64,000 bases of DNA. Origin: Streptomyces sp. GSL17-111 (lineage in GTDB: Bacteria > Actinomycetota > Actinomycetes > Streptomycetales > Streptomycetaceae). The number at the start of each line of letters is the position of its first letter. Position 1 is the first letter of the stretch. Below are positions 9,624 to 17,732 of this stretch, piece by piece. Below the pieces are notes generated by a model. That model worked only from the letters and a program-made list of their open reading frames with translations, did not search any database and had not been told where the DNA came from. The stretch lies in the NCBI RefSeq assembly GCF_037911585.1, contig NZ_JBAJNS010000001.1, forward strand, positions 3,280,001 through 3,344,000, given 5' to 3'. A program made the translations under genes and the position numbers.

Positions 9624-9741
9624 CGCCGCTTCACCGAAGACCCTCGGGTGGACGCCCGGGGGCAGCGCTCCAGGGAGCGGGGGCCGGTCGCGTACCGCCC
9701 GCCCCTGGACGACGCACCCGTACCACCGTCAGGGGGATGGC

Positions 9742-10182
9742 ATGGCCACCGTCGAACTGCGTTTCAGCGCCCTTCCGGAGCATGTGCGCACCGCGCGGCT
9801 GGTCGCTGCGGCCGTCGCCCGCCGTGCCGGAGTGGACGAGGCGGTGCTCGACGAGGTCCGGCTGGCCGTGGGCGAGGCGTGCAGTCGCGCCGTGGGCCTG
9901 CACCGGAGCGGGGGCCTGGAGTCCCCCGTCCGGGTGGCGCTGATCGAGGACGAGAAGGCCTTCTCCATCGAGGTGGGGGACGACGCCTCCGCCGCCTCCG
10001 GTCGCGTCCCCGGAGCGCGTGACACCGAGACGCCCGCCCGGGCGGAAGCCGCCGATGCCGACAGCGACATGGGGCTCGCGGTGATCAGCGGCCTGGTGGA
10101 CGACGTCGAGGTCACCGCCGATGAGCGCGGTGGCCTGATCCGGATGTCCTGGCCCACCACCACGGCGGCCGTCCTCCCCTGA
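9742..10182 (+). CDS. BldG-partner anti-sigma factor (HATPase-like)
   Basis: This 146-residue protein has the RsbW/SpoIIAB-type GHKL kinase fold and lies just downstream of bldG. The helix corresponding to the N-box reads RLAVGEACSRAV. The Glu is kept, but the Asn that normally binds Mg-ATP is replaced by Arg. The second glycine box is SDMGLAVISGLVD. The family in S. coelicolor is known to bind BldG. The altered N-box suggests weak or absent kinase activity, with a separate kinase possibly acting on BldG. A strong terminator follows. Confidence 0.85.
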   Translation: MATVELRFSALPEHVRTARLVAAAVARRAGVDEAVLDEVRLAVGEACSRAVGLHRSGGLESPVRVALIEDEKAFSIEVGDDASAASGRVPGARDTETPARAEAADADSDMGLAVISGLVDDVEVTADERGGLIRMSWPTTTAAVLP

Positions 10183-10194
10183 GTCGACACCCTG

Positions 10195-10237
10195 CACGAA
10201 GCGGCGCCCGCCCCTGTGGTCGGCGCCGTTCTTCGTG
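10195..10237 (+). terminator. Intrinsic terminator after the bldG operon
   Basis: CACGAAGCGGCGCC pairs with GGCGCCGTTCTTCGTG around a 13-base loop, just after the anti-sigma gene. A GC-rich stem without a long T-run is usual in Streptomyces. Confidence 0.7.
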
Positions 10238-10531
10238 TGACCTCCGCTTCTCCTTCCGCCACGCCCGTTCCGGTGCGGTGGTGGCGATGGGTGCGGGGCG
10301 TCGAATTTCTCACCGGAAGATCGTTAAACAGATCATTTTCTCGGTGTCAGTAAATGACGCCCCGTCCTCCTTGTGAGTGAATTCTCAAAGCGGCGTGCCT
10401 ATTGATCTTCGCTGATGCAGGCGAATTCCCGTTACCGCGCCCTGTTTCCCGGCGCCGGTGATCCCTAGAATCCGCCACATCTTTCCCGCACGCCATGAGC
10501 GCACTCACGTGCCACACGTCAAGGAGGACGA
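10238..10531 (+). promoter_or_regulatory. Upstream region of hppA with a possible promoter
   Basis: This gap of nearly 300 bases holds no gene. It is less GC-rich than its surroundings, for example around GTTAAACAGATCATTTTC at 10323. TAGAAT at 10466-10471 could be a -10 element, but no good -35 hexamer lies 17 bases before it. GGAGG sits directly before the hppA start codon. Confidence 0.35.
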
Positions 10532-12922
10532 ATGGCGGGGCAACTTCCCCCACTTCACAACCATCACCAGCTGGCCGCGGACGCCGTACTCACCTCCGGC
10601 AACCGCAGCCTGGTGCTGGTGATCGCCGTCATCGCCGCCGCCGCCCTCGTCGTCGCCGTGGTGCTGCTGCGCCAGGTGCTCGCGGCCGGCGAGGGCACGG
10701 ACGGCATGAAGAAGATCGCAGCCGCGGTACAGGAAGGCGCGAACGCGTATCTCGCCCGGCAGCTGCGCACGCTCGGCGTATTCGCCGTCGTCGTGTTCTT
10801 CCTGCTCATGCTGCTCCCCGCGGACGACATGAATCAGCGCGTCGGCCGTTCGCTGTTCTTCCTGGTCGGTGCGTTCTTCTCGGCGGCCACCGGGTATATC
10901 GGCATGTGGCTCGCGGTCCGGAGCAACGTCCGGGTCGCGGCGGCGGCCCGGGAGGCGAGTTCGAGCGCCGGTGGTCCGGAAAAGGATCTCGTCGCCGTTT
11001 CGCACAACGCGATGAAGATCGCTTTTCGTACCGGTGGCGTCGTCGGCATGTTCACCGTCGGTCTGGGCCTGCTCGGGGCGTCCTGTGTGGTGCTCGTCTA
11101 CACCGCCGACGCGCCCAAGGTGCTGGAAGGCTTCGGTCTGGGCGCCGCTCTGATCGCCATGTTCATGCGTGTCGGCGGCGGCATCTTCACCAAGGCCGCC
11201 GACGTCGGCGCCGACCTGGTGGGCAAGGTCGAGCAGGGCATCCCCGAGGACGACCCGCGCAACGCCGCCACCATCGCGGACAACGTGGGCGACAACGTCG
11301 GCGACTGCGCCGGTATGGCGGCAGACCTGTTCGAGTCCTACGCCGTCGTACTCGTCGCCAGCCTCATCCTGGGCACCGTCGCCTTCGGTGACGCGGGCCT
11401 CGCCTTCCCGCTGCTCGTCCCGGCCATCGGCGTCATCACCGCGATGATCGGCGTCTTCGTCGTCGCTCCCCGGCGCACGGACCGCAGCGGCATGACGGCC
11501 ATCAACCGCGGCTTCTTCATCTCGGCCGTCATCTCCCTGGCGCTCGTCGCCGCCGCGTCCTACGCCTACCTGCCGGCGACCTTCGCGGAGCTCGACAACG
11601 TCGGGGACAGCGAGATCGCCGCCCACAGCGGTGACCCGCGGCTCATCGCGCTCGTCGCGGTGGCCATCGGCATCGTGCTGGCCGCGCTCATCCAGCAGCT
11701 CACCGGGTACTTCACCGAGACCACCCGCAAGCCGGTCAAGGACGTCGGCCGCTCGTCGCTGACGGGCCCGGCCACCGTCGTGCTCTCCGGCATCTCCCTC
11801 GGCCTGGAGTCGGCCGTCTACACGGCGCTGCTCATCGGCCTCAGCGTGTACGGCGCGTTCCTCCTGGGCGGTGCGTCGATCATGCTCGCCCTGTTCGCGG
11901 TGGCGCTCGCGGGCACCGGCCTGCTGACCACGGTCGGCGTCATCGTGGCCATGGACACGTTCGGCCCGGTGTCCGACAACGCCCAGGGCATCGCCGAGAT
12001 GTCCGGTGACGTGGAGGGCCCGGGGGCGCAGGTCCTCACCGACCTGGACGCCGTCGGCAACACCACGAAGGCCATCACCAAGGGCATCGCCATCGCGACG
12101 GCCGTGCTGGCGGCGGCCGCTCTCTTCGGCTCCTACCGGGAGGCCTTCGAGACGGAGGCGGCCAAGGTGGGCGCGGCGGCCGACGAACTGGGACTCAGCC
12201 TGGACATCGCGCAGCCGAACAACCTCGTGGGCCTGATCCTCGGCGCCTCCGTGGTCTTCCTCTTCTCCGGCCTCGCGATCAACGCCGTGTCCCGTTCGGC
12301 GGGCGCGGTGGTCTACGAGGTGCGCCGCCAGTTCCGGGAGCGGCCCGGGATCATGGACTACACGGAGAAGCCGGAGTACGGCCGTGTCGTGGACATCTGC
12401 ACGAAGGACGCCCTGCGCGAGCTGGCCACGCCGGGTCTGCTGGCCGTGATGGCGCCCATCGCCGTGGGCTTCACCCTCGGCGTCGGCGCGCTGGCCTCGT
12501 TCCTGGCCGGGGCGATCGGCACCGGCATCCTCATGGCGGTGTTCCTGGCGAACTCCGGGGGCGCCTGGGACAACGCGAAGAAGCTCGTGGAGGACGGGCA
12601 CCACGGTGGCAAGGGGAGCGAGGCGCACGCGGCGACCGTCATCGGCGACACCGTGGGCGACCCGTTCAAGGACACCGCCGGCCCGGCGATCAACCCGCTG
12701 CTCAAGGTCATGAACCTGGTGGCGCTGCTGATCGCCCCCGCGATCGTGACGCTCTCCTACGGCGACGACGCGAGCCCCGGCGTCCGGGCCGTGGTCGCGG
12801 TGCTGGCCATGGCCGTCATCATCGGCTCCGTCTACGTCTCCAAGCGGCGTGGCTCGGTGATGGAGGGCGACGGCGCGGCCGAGCGGCAGGCGTCGTCGGC
12901 GGATCCCGTCACGGCTCCGTGA
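10532..12922 (+). CDS. hppA: K+-insensitive proton-pumping membrane pyrophosphatase
   Basis: This 796-residue membrane pyrophosphatase has about 16 hydrophobic segments and couples PPi hydrolysis to proton export. The PPi-binding signature DVGADLVGKVEQG lies near residue 223, followed by the acidic DNVGDNVGDCAGM loop. Near residue 508 it reads GNTTKAITKG. Lys at this position, where K+-dependent enzymes have Ala, marks the K+-independent class. The C-terminal acidic motif GDTVGDPFKDTAGPA is complete. It starts with ATG after AAGGAGGACGA. It stands alone, with its own terminator. Such pumps recover energy from biosynthetic pyrophosphate. Confidence 0.96.
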   Translation: MAGQLPPLHNHHQLAADAVLTSGNRSLVLVIAVIAAAALVVAVVLLRQVLAAGEGTDGMKKIAAAVQEGANAYLARQLRTLGVFAVVVFFLLMLLPADDMNQRVGRSLFFLVGAFFSAATGYIGMWLAVRSNVRVAAAAREASSSAGGPEKDLVAVSHNAMKIAFRTGGVVGMFTVGLGLLGASCVVLVYTADAPKVLEGFGLGAALIAMFMRVGGGIFTKAADVGADLVGKVEQGIPEDDPRNAATIADNVGDNVGDCAGMAADLFESYAVVLVASLILGTVAFGDAGLAFPLLVPAIGVITAMIGVFVVAPRRTDRSGMTAINRGFFISAVISLALVAAASYAYLPATFAELDNVGDSEIAAHSGDPRLIALVAVAIGIVLAALIQQLTGYFTETTRKPVKDVGRSSLTGPATVVLSGISLGLESAVYTALLIGLSVYGAFLLGGASIMLALFAVALAGTGLLTTVGVIVAMDTFGPVSDNAQGIAEMSGDVEGPGAQVLTDLDAVGNTTKAITKGIAIATAVLAAAALFGSYREAFETEAAKVGAAADELGLSLDIAQPNNLVGLILGASVVFLFSGLAINAVSRSAGAVVYEVRRQFRERPGIMDYTEKPEYGRVVDICTKDALRELATPGLLAVMAPIAVGFTLGVGALASFLAGAIGTGILMAVFLANSGGAWDNAKKLVEDGHHGGKGSEAHAATVIGDTVGDPFKDTAGPAINPLLKVMNLVALLIAPAIVTLSYGDDASPGVRAVVAVLAMAVIIGSVYVSKRRGSVMEGDGAAERQASSADPVTAP

Positions 12923-12942
12923 CGGGCTGACCCGCGGGCGGG

Positions 12943-12975
12943 GGCGGACGGCGCACCCTGGGCGCGCCGTCCGCC
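12943..12975 (+). terminator. Terminator after hppA
   Basis: A perfect 12-bp stem, GGCGGACGGCGC with its complement, and a 9-base loop lie 20 bases after the hppA stop codon. Confidence 0.75.
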
Positions 12976-13107
12976 CTCGGCATGCCGGGGCCACGTCCGG
13001 GGGTGGGACAAAATGGCTGCGGTAAGGCCGGAAGCGGATCAACCGTGCCCGCACGCGCCGTCGAAGCCGCCGCGACGTGTATCTTCCGGCGCGGTAGCCA
13101 TGAAGGG

Positions 13108-13695
13108 ATGGGTCAACCGGTGAACAAGAAGCTTGCCTTGGTGCTCAGCACCGGCGCGGTCCTCGCGATGACGATGACCGGCTGCGGTGACGACACGGAC
13201 GCCGAGACCCGCGCGTGGGCGGAGAAGGTCTGCGGCGAGGTGGAGCCGCAGGTCGAGAAGATCCAGAACGCCAACGAGACGATCGCCGAGGCCAGTGAGG
13301 CGGACGCCAGCTCCGCCGAGGTCCAGGAGGCGGACTCGGCGGCCTTCCAGCAGCTCTCGGAGGCGTACGGCGCGCTGGCCGACGCCATCGACGAGGCGGG
13401 CGACCCGCCGGTGGACGACGGCGCCGAGCTGCGGGAGAACGCGGTGGAGGAGCTCAACGACATCTCCACCGCCTACGAGGGCCTGAAGGAGCGGATCGAC
13501 GGCCTCGACACGGAGGACCAGTCCGCGTTCGCCGACGGACTGGCCGGGATCGCGGAGGAGCTGCAGCAGCTCGGCCGCAGCGGTGACGAGGCGCTGAACA
13601 CGCTGCAGTCCGGTGAACTGGGCCAGGCCATCTCCGAGCAGGAGGGCTGCCAGCGGCCCGTGACGGCCTCCCCGGAAGCCTCCGGCGACGCGTAG
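13108..13695 (+). CDS. Small secreted lipoprotein
   Basis: A protein of 195 residues from the ATG at 13108. A GTG four codons later (VNKKLALV) is an alternative start. A signal peptide with a hydrophobic core leads to the lipobox LAMTMTGC, so it is probably lipid-anchored on the outside of the membrane. The rest is acidic, rich in Glu, Ala and Gln, and probably all helical, with heptad-like spacing. CGEVEPQVEKIQNANE and a C-terminal EQEGCQR hold two Cys that could pair. No enzyme motif is visible. It matches the class annotated as small secreted protein in streptomycetes. Confidence 0.75.
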   Translation: MGQPVNKKLALVLSTGAVLAMTMTGCGDDTDAETRAWAEKVCGEVEPQVEKIQNANETIAEASEADASSAEVQEADSAAFQQLSEAYGALADAIDEAGDPPVDDGAELRENAVEELNDISTAYEGLKERIDGLDTEDQSAFADGLAGIAEELQQLGRSGDEALNTLQSGELGQAISEQEGCQRPVTASPEASGDA

Positions 13696-13865
13696 GGGGC
13701 ACGGCGGTCCCCGGCGCCCGGGGCCCGTACGGCGGCATGGGACGGTGCGGCGGGCGGCGCGGCGTCGGTCGGAGGCCGGTGGGTGCTGCGGCGTCAGAGG
13801 CCCGCGAGCCGCGCCGTGCTGACGGGGCAGCGCCCGTCACCGCGCGCAGGCAGCACAATGGAGCG

Positions 13866-15398
13866 GTGAGTACGCATCCCCTGCCCACCGTCACCGACGC
13901 GACCTCCGACCGCCTGCGCGAGGCGTTCCTGACCGCCGACTTCACCGTGGACGGCTTGCTGGAGCTCCTCGGCGCCCCGGCCTACGCCGCTCTCGCCCGC
14001 AGCGAGACCGTTCCCGCGCTGCGGGCCACGCGCGGCGGGAGCCCGCTGGAGGTGCTAGTGCGGCTGTTCCTGCTCCAGGAACCCGTGGCGCGGGCCCGGG
14101 CGGAGTCGGTGCTGCCGCTGGCGCCCGCCCTGGCCGACGGGTGGCTGACCGGCGGTGACGGCGACGACGTGCGCGCCTCCGTCGACGTGCGCCCCTACGG
14201 CGGCCCGGAGGGCGAGGACTGGTGGATCGTCTCCGACCTGGGGTGTGCCGTCGGCGGCGCCAGCGGCGTCGGTCACCGGGACGCGGACGTGGTGCTCGGG
14301 GTGGGCGGAGCGTCGACGACGCTGGCCGGGATCACCGTCCGCAGGCCCGTGCGCCGCGCCCTGGACCTCGGGACCGGGTCCGGGATCCAGGCGCTGCACG
14401 CGGCCCGCCACGCGTCGCACGTGACGGCCACGGACGTGAACCCCCGCGCGCTGCGCTGCGCCGCGCTCACGCTGGCGCTCTCCGGGGAGCGGGCGGCGGA
14501 CTTCCGGGAGGGCTCGCTGTACGCCCCGGTCGAGGGCGCGGAACCGTTCGACCTGATCGTCTCCAACCCCCCCTTCGTCATCGCGCCGCCGCGCCGGGGG
14601 GAGGAGCGGCTGGTGTACCGGGAGGGCGGTCTGAGCGGTGACGACGTCTGCCGCACCCTCGTTCGCGACGCCGCCGCCCACCTCGCCGAGGGCGGCCACT
14701 GCCAGCTGCTGGCCAACTGGCAGCACGTGCGGGGGGAGGACTGGCGTGAGCGGCTGCGGTCCTGGCTGCCGTCCGGCTGCGACGCCTGGGTGGTGCAGCG
14801 CGAGGTGCAGGACGTCGCCCAGTACGCGGAGCTGTGGCTGCGTGACGCCGGGGACCACCGGCCCGGGCCCGAGGGCGCCGGGGAGTACGCGGCGCGGTAC
14901 GACGCCTGGCTGGACGAGTTCGAGCGCACCGGTACCGAGGCCGTCGGCTTCGGCTGGATCACGCTGCGCCACTCGGGGGCCGTCGACCCGGCCGTCACGA
15001 TCGAGGAGTGGTCGCACCCGGTGGAACAGCCGCTCGGCCACACGGTGGCGGGCCACTTCGCTCAGCAGGACTTCCTGCGGACCCACGACGACGCCGCCCT
15101 GCTGGCGACGCGGTTCCGGCTCGCCGAGGGGATCGTGCAGGAGCAGATCGGCCCGCCCGGCGCGGAGGACCCCGAACACGTGGTGCTGCGGCAGAGCCGT
15201 GGCATGCGCCGGGCCTCGCAGGTGGACACGGTGGGCGCGGGATTCGCCGGGGTCTGCGACGGCACGCTCCCGGCCGGACGCATCCTGGACGCCATCGCGC
15301 AGTTGGTGGGGGAGGAGCGTGCGGTGCTGCGCGACCGCACCCCGCAGGCGATCCGCCTCCTGGTGGAGCAGGGCTTCCTGCTGCCCGCCGAGGACTGA
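13866..15398 (+). CDS. Class I SAM-dependent methyltransferase (HemK/RlmG-like)
   Basis: Protein of 510 residues. An N-terminal helical domain of about 140 residues precedes a Rossmann methyltransferase domain. Motif I is LDLGTGSGIQALHAAR (from about residue 166), motif II is VTATDVNPRAL, and the catalytic motif is DLIVSNPPFVIAPP near residue 230. N-P-P-F indicates methylation of a planar nitrogen on nucleic acid or protein. A winged-helix-like C-terminal domain ends the protein. I start at the GTG at 13866, where similarity begins. The true substrate is not known; rRNA or a release factor is possible. Confidence 0.82.
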   Translation: MSTHPLPTVTDATSDRLREAFLTADFTVDGLLELLGAPAYAALARSETVPALRATRGGSPLEVLVRLFLLQEPVARARAESVLPLAPALADGWLTGGDGDDVRASVDVRPYGGPEGEDWWIVSDLGCAVGGASGVGHRDADVVLGVGGASTTLAGITVRRPVRRALDLGTGSGIQALHAARHASHVTATDVNPRALRCAALTLALSGERAADFREGSLYAPVEGAEPFDLIVSNPPFVIAPPRRGEERLVYREGGLSGDDVCRTLVRDAAAHLAEGGHCQLLANWQHVRGEDWRERLRSWLPSGCDAWVVQREVQDVAQYAELWLRDAGDHRPGPEGAGEYAARYDAWLDEFERTGTEAVGFGWITLRHSGAVDPAVTIEEWSHPVEQPLGHTVAGHFAQQDFLRTHDDAALLATRFRLAEGIVQEQIGPPGAEDPEHVVLRQSRGMRRASQVDTVGAGFAGVCDGTLPAGRILDAIAQLVGEERAVLRDRTPQAIRLLVEQGFLLPAED

Positions 15399-15554
15399 CC
15401 GAGGGGCGGCGGGCGGCCGCAGGCGCCGGGGGACGGCTCGTGCGGCCCGGACGGACGGGCGGCGGTCGGTGGTCGGACGCCGTTTGTCAGCCGTTCAGCC
15501 GTTCGCCCCCGAGGCGTTCCGGCGCGGGCCGCCGCGCGGTGGCACGCTCCCCGC

Positions 15555-15761
15555 ATGGAAAGTGCACCCGCGGCCTTCGTCGGTCTGGTCTGCGCCCTGT
15601 TCGGCGCGGCGCTGTTGCTGTGGACGGTGATACGGACGGGGCAGCGTCGTCCGGTGGTCGCCCCCACGGAGCACGTCTCCCCGTCCGGGGCCGCACTGAT
15701 CGCGGCCGTCGCGGGGCTGGCGCTCACCGTGACGGGCGGGTGGCTGCTGCTCGGCCTGTGA
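15555..15761 (+). CDS. Small two-helix membrane protein
   Basis: A 68-residue protein with two clear hydrophobic segments (FVGLVCALFGAALLLWTV and ALIAAVAGLALTVTGGWLLL) joined by a short basic loop. The function is unknown. The ATG lies a few bases after CGCTCCCCGC, with no strong ribosome-binding site. A very strong hairpin follows between it and the convergent TM2 gene. Confidence 0.55.
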   Translation: MESAPAAFVGLVCALFGAALLLWTVIRTGQRRPVVAPTEHVSPSGAALIAAVAGLALTVTGGWLLLGL

Positions 15762-15836
15762 CGGTCGGGCGCCGGACCCGAGATGGGCGCCCGCGAGGCC
15801 GGGCCACCGGCGGAACCCGCCACGCCGGACCCGCGA

Positions 15837-15883
15837 CGTGCCGGTGGCCCGGCGACCGCGGAGGTCGCCGGGCCACCGGCACG
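15837..15883. terminator. Bidirectional terminator with a perfect 21-bp stem
   Basis: CGTGCCGGTGGCCCGGCGACC (15837-15857) is exactly complementary to 15863-15883, with a 5-base loop. It lies between convergent genes and would stop transcription from both sides. Confidence 0.85.
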
Positions 15884-15903
15884 TTCACGGCTGCGCCGAG
15901 ACG

Positions 15904-16152
15904 TCAGGGGTGCAGCACGCGGCCCTGGGCGTCGGTGCGGTCGTTGCTGGTGAGGAAGAGAATGCCGTCGATGAGCGCCCAGACGCCGAGGCCGCCGCAG
16001 GTGAGCAGCTGCGCGATGGCCATGCCGGTGTGGCCGGTGTAGAAGCGGCCGATGCCCAGGCTGCCGAGGAGCAGGGTCAGGATGCCCGCGGTGATCTTGG
16101 ACTTGTCGGAGTAGGGCTGGCCGTTGGGGGCCGTGGTGCCGGCGTACGCCAT
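15904..16152 (-). CDS. TM2 domain-containing protein
   Basis: Protein of 82 residues with the TM2 domain. KSKITAGILTLLLGSLGIGR is the first helix with its conserved glycines, followed by FYTGHTGMAIAQLLTCGGLG and WALIDGI with the conserved DRFY-like and W-D positions. TM2 proteins are small two-helix membrane proteins of unknown role. GAAGGAG precedes the ATG at 16152. A longer paralogue lies 700 bases upstream (16822-17223), so the pair is probably a local duplication separated by a DUF2752 gene. Confidence 0.85.
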   Translation of the reverse strand: MAYAGTTAPNGQPYSDKSKITAGILTLLLGSLGIGRFYTGHTGMAIAQLLTCGGLGVWALIDGILFLTSNDRTDAQGRVLHP

Positions 16153-16394
16153 GGGTGGTGCTCCTTCTGAACAGTTTGATCGGGACGCGACAACCTGAGC
16201 GCCCACGGCCGCCCAGGTACACACACGAGCGTGAGGCGGCGAAGATCTGGACATGCTTCGCCCGCGTGCGGTTGTGCAAATGGGCAACCCGTGATCAAAG
16301 CGTGATCACGGGTGCGGGTGTGAACCGGTCCGACCCGGTCGAAAGCTGACAAAGCCGCGCCGGGTGCCCGGGTCGGCTGCCGGGACACCCCGGG

Positions 16395-16814
16395 TCAGCC
16401 CAGGATGTTGCGCAGCACCGTCCAGGTGACGGCGACGCCCACGATCGCGAGGATGCCCCGCGTGCCGATGGCGGGCCGGTAGCGCCGTCCGCGCAGCCCC
16501 TCGATCAGCCAGCGCCCGCCGAGATAGGCGGCGCCCGGGAGGCCGAGGGTGAGCAGGACGGCGTTGTCGGCGAACGCGGCGGCCACGTCACCGTGCATGA
16601 GGTCGTACGCCATCCGGGTGCCGCCGCAGGCCGGGCAGTCCAGGCCGGTCACCCAGTTGAAGGCGCAGCGCGGCAGCAGTTGCCCCGCTTCGTGCGGGTT
16701 GGTGCCCCACAGGTACGCCGCGCCCGCGCCGCCGGCCGCCAGAGCGGCCAGCGGCGTCACGGCCGGGTGAAGCCGGCGGGTGCGCGGTTCCGGGAGTCCG
16801 GTACGCGTGAGCAC
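16395..16814 (-). CDS. DUF2752 membrane protein
   Basis: A 139-residue membrane protein with the DUF2752 signature CAFNWVTGLDCPACGGTRMA. The CPxCGxTR motif lies on a loop between two of three or four hydrophobic segments. The Cys cluster might bind metal or be redox-active. The function is unknown. GTG start. It ends eight bases after a TM2 gene with the same direction begins its upstream part, so the three genes 17223-15904 may form one operon. Confidence 0.8.
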   Translation of the reverse strand: MLTRTGLPEPRTRRLHPAVTPLAALAAGGAGAAYLWGTNPHEAGQLLPRCAFNWVTGLDCPACGGTRMAYDLMHGDVAAAFADNAVLLTLGLPGAAYLGGRWLIEGLRGRRYRPAIGTRGILAIVGVAVTWTVLRNILG

Positions 16815-16821
16815 GAGCGGG

Positions 16822-17223
16822 TCAGCTCCGCAGGATGCGGCCCTGCGCGTCGGTCGCGTCGTTCTTGGTCAGCGTCATGATGCCGTCGATGAGCGCCCAG
16901 ATGCCGAGGCCGCCGCAGGTGAGCAGCTGAGCGATGCCGATGCCGACGTGACCGGTGTAGAAGCGGCCGATGCCGAGGCTGCCGACGAGGAGCGTGAGCA
17001 CACCCGCAACGATCTTGGACTTGTCGGAGTACGGACGACCGTAGGGGTCGTAGCCGTACGGCGCGTTCGGGTCGCCGGTGTACTGGCCGGGGGCGACGCC
17101 GCCCGGGGCGGGCGGGGCCTGCGGGTAGCCGTAGCCGGGCTGGCCGGGGTGCTGGCCGGGCTGGCCCGGCTGCTGGCCGTAGGGGCCCTGCTGGCCGTAG
17201 GGGTTCTGCTGCGGGTCTGACAC
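16822..17223 (-). CDS. Gly/Pro/Gln-rich TM2 domain protein
   Basis: Protein of 133 residues from the GTG at 17223, with GGGGGACGAAC just upstream. The first 60 residues are low-complexity repeats of Pro, Gly, Gln and Tyr (NPYGQQGPYGQQPGQ), probably disordered in the cytoplasm. The C-terminal half is a TM2 domain almost identical to the smaller neighbour (KSKIVAGVLTLLVGSLGIGR). Prion-like tails of this kind are common in actinobacterial membrane proteins. Confidence 0.83.
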   Translation of the reverse strand: MSDPQQNPYGQQGPYGQQPGQPGQHPGQPGYGYPQAPPAPGGVAPGQYTGDPNAPYGYDPYGRPYSDKSKIVAGVLTLLVGSLGIGRFYTGHVGIGIAQLLTCGGLGIWALIDGIMTLTKNDATDAQGRILRS

Positions 17224-17732
17224 GTTCGTCCCCCGAGTGAGCGTTGTATGGGTAGTGACGCCGCCATACTGCCAGCCGTTGCGGGCCCGCAGGAACGGGG
17301 TTGTCGGCGGAGCGCCCGGGGTCACCCAGGGTGTGGTGTTCACGACAGACGCAGGTGGCCTTCGGGGGGCGCCCCCGGGTGGATTCCGTGGGTGTCGGGC
17401 ACTCTTGGACGTGTCCGGACGTTTCAGCACGTACGGGCGCCGGGCCGCCGAGGGTGCCCTGGCCTTGTCGAACGGCGGTGAGGTGATTAGTCGGGTTACC
17501 GTTCGAGTGGCGTTGCTGACTTTTCCCGTTTGACAGGAGAGCGGGAGGTACGGTCACACTCCGACCCACCGGCGCGGCGCAGCACCATCCCACCGCGCCG
17601 ACGTCGGACACGGGGGACGTGCACTGAGTCCTTCCCCCGTGCATGGCGTCACGCCGGACGCAGCCCCGCACCACCCCCGCACCACCCCCGCAGCGCACCC
17701 GCTGACCACCGACCGGAGAGAAGAGCGAGAAG
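17224..17732 (+). promoter_or_regulatory. topA upstream region with a -35-like TTGACA
   Basis: This 509-base gap between divergent genes has no convincing gene. TTGACA at 17530-17535 is a perfect -35 hexamer. The best matching -10 (CACACT, 17555-17560) would give a long 19-base spacer. Long spacers are a feature of supercoiling-sensitive promoters, and topA is known to respond to supercoiling in Streptomyces. The leader to the start codon would be about 170 bases. Confidence 0.4.

Noticed and set aside
10505..13054. 849-codon open frame antisense to hppA
   Set aside because: The product is rich in Arg, His, Asp and Gly with no domain. High GC removes stop codons opposite real genes, and hppA is certain.
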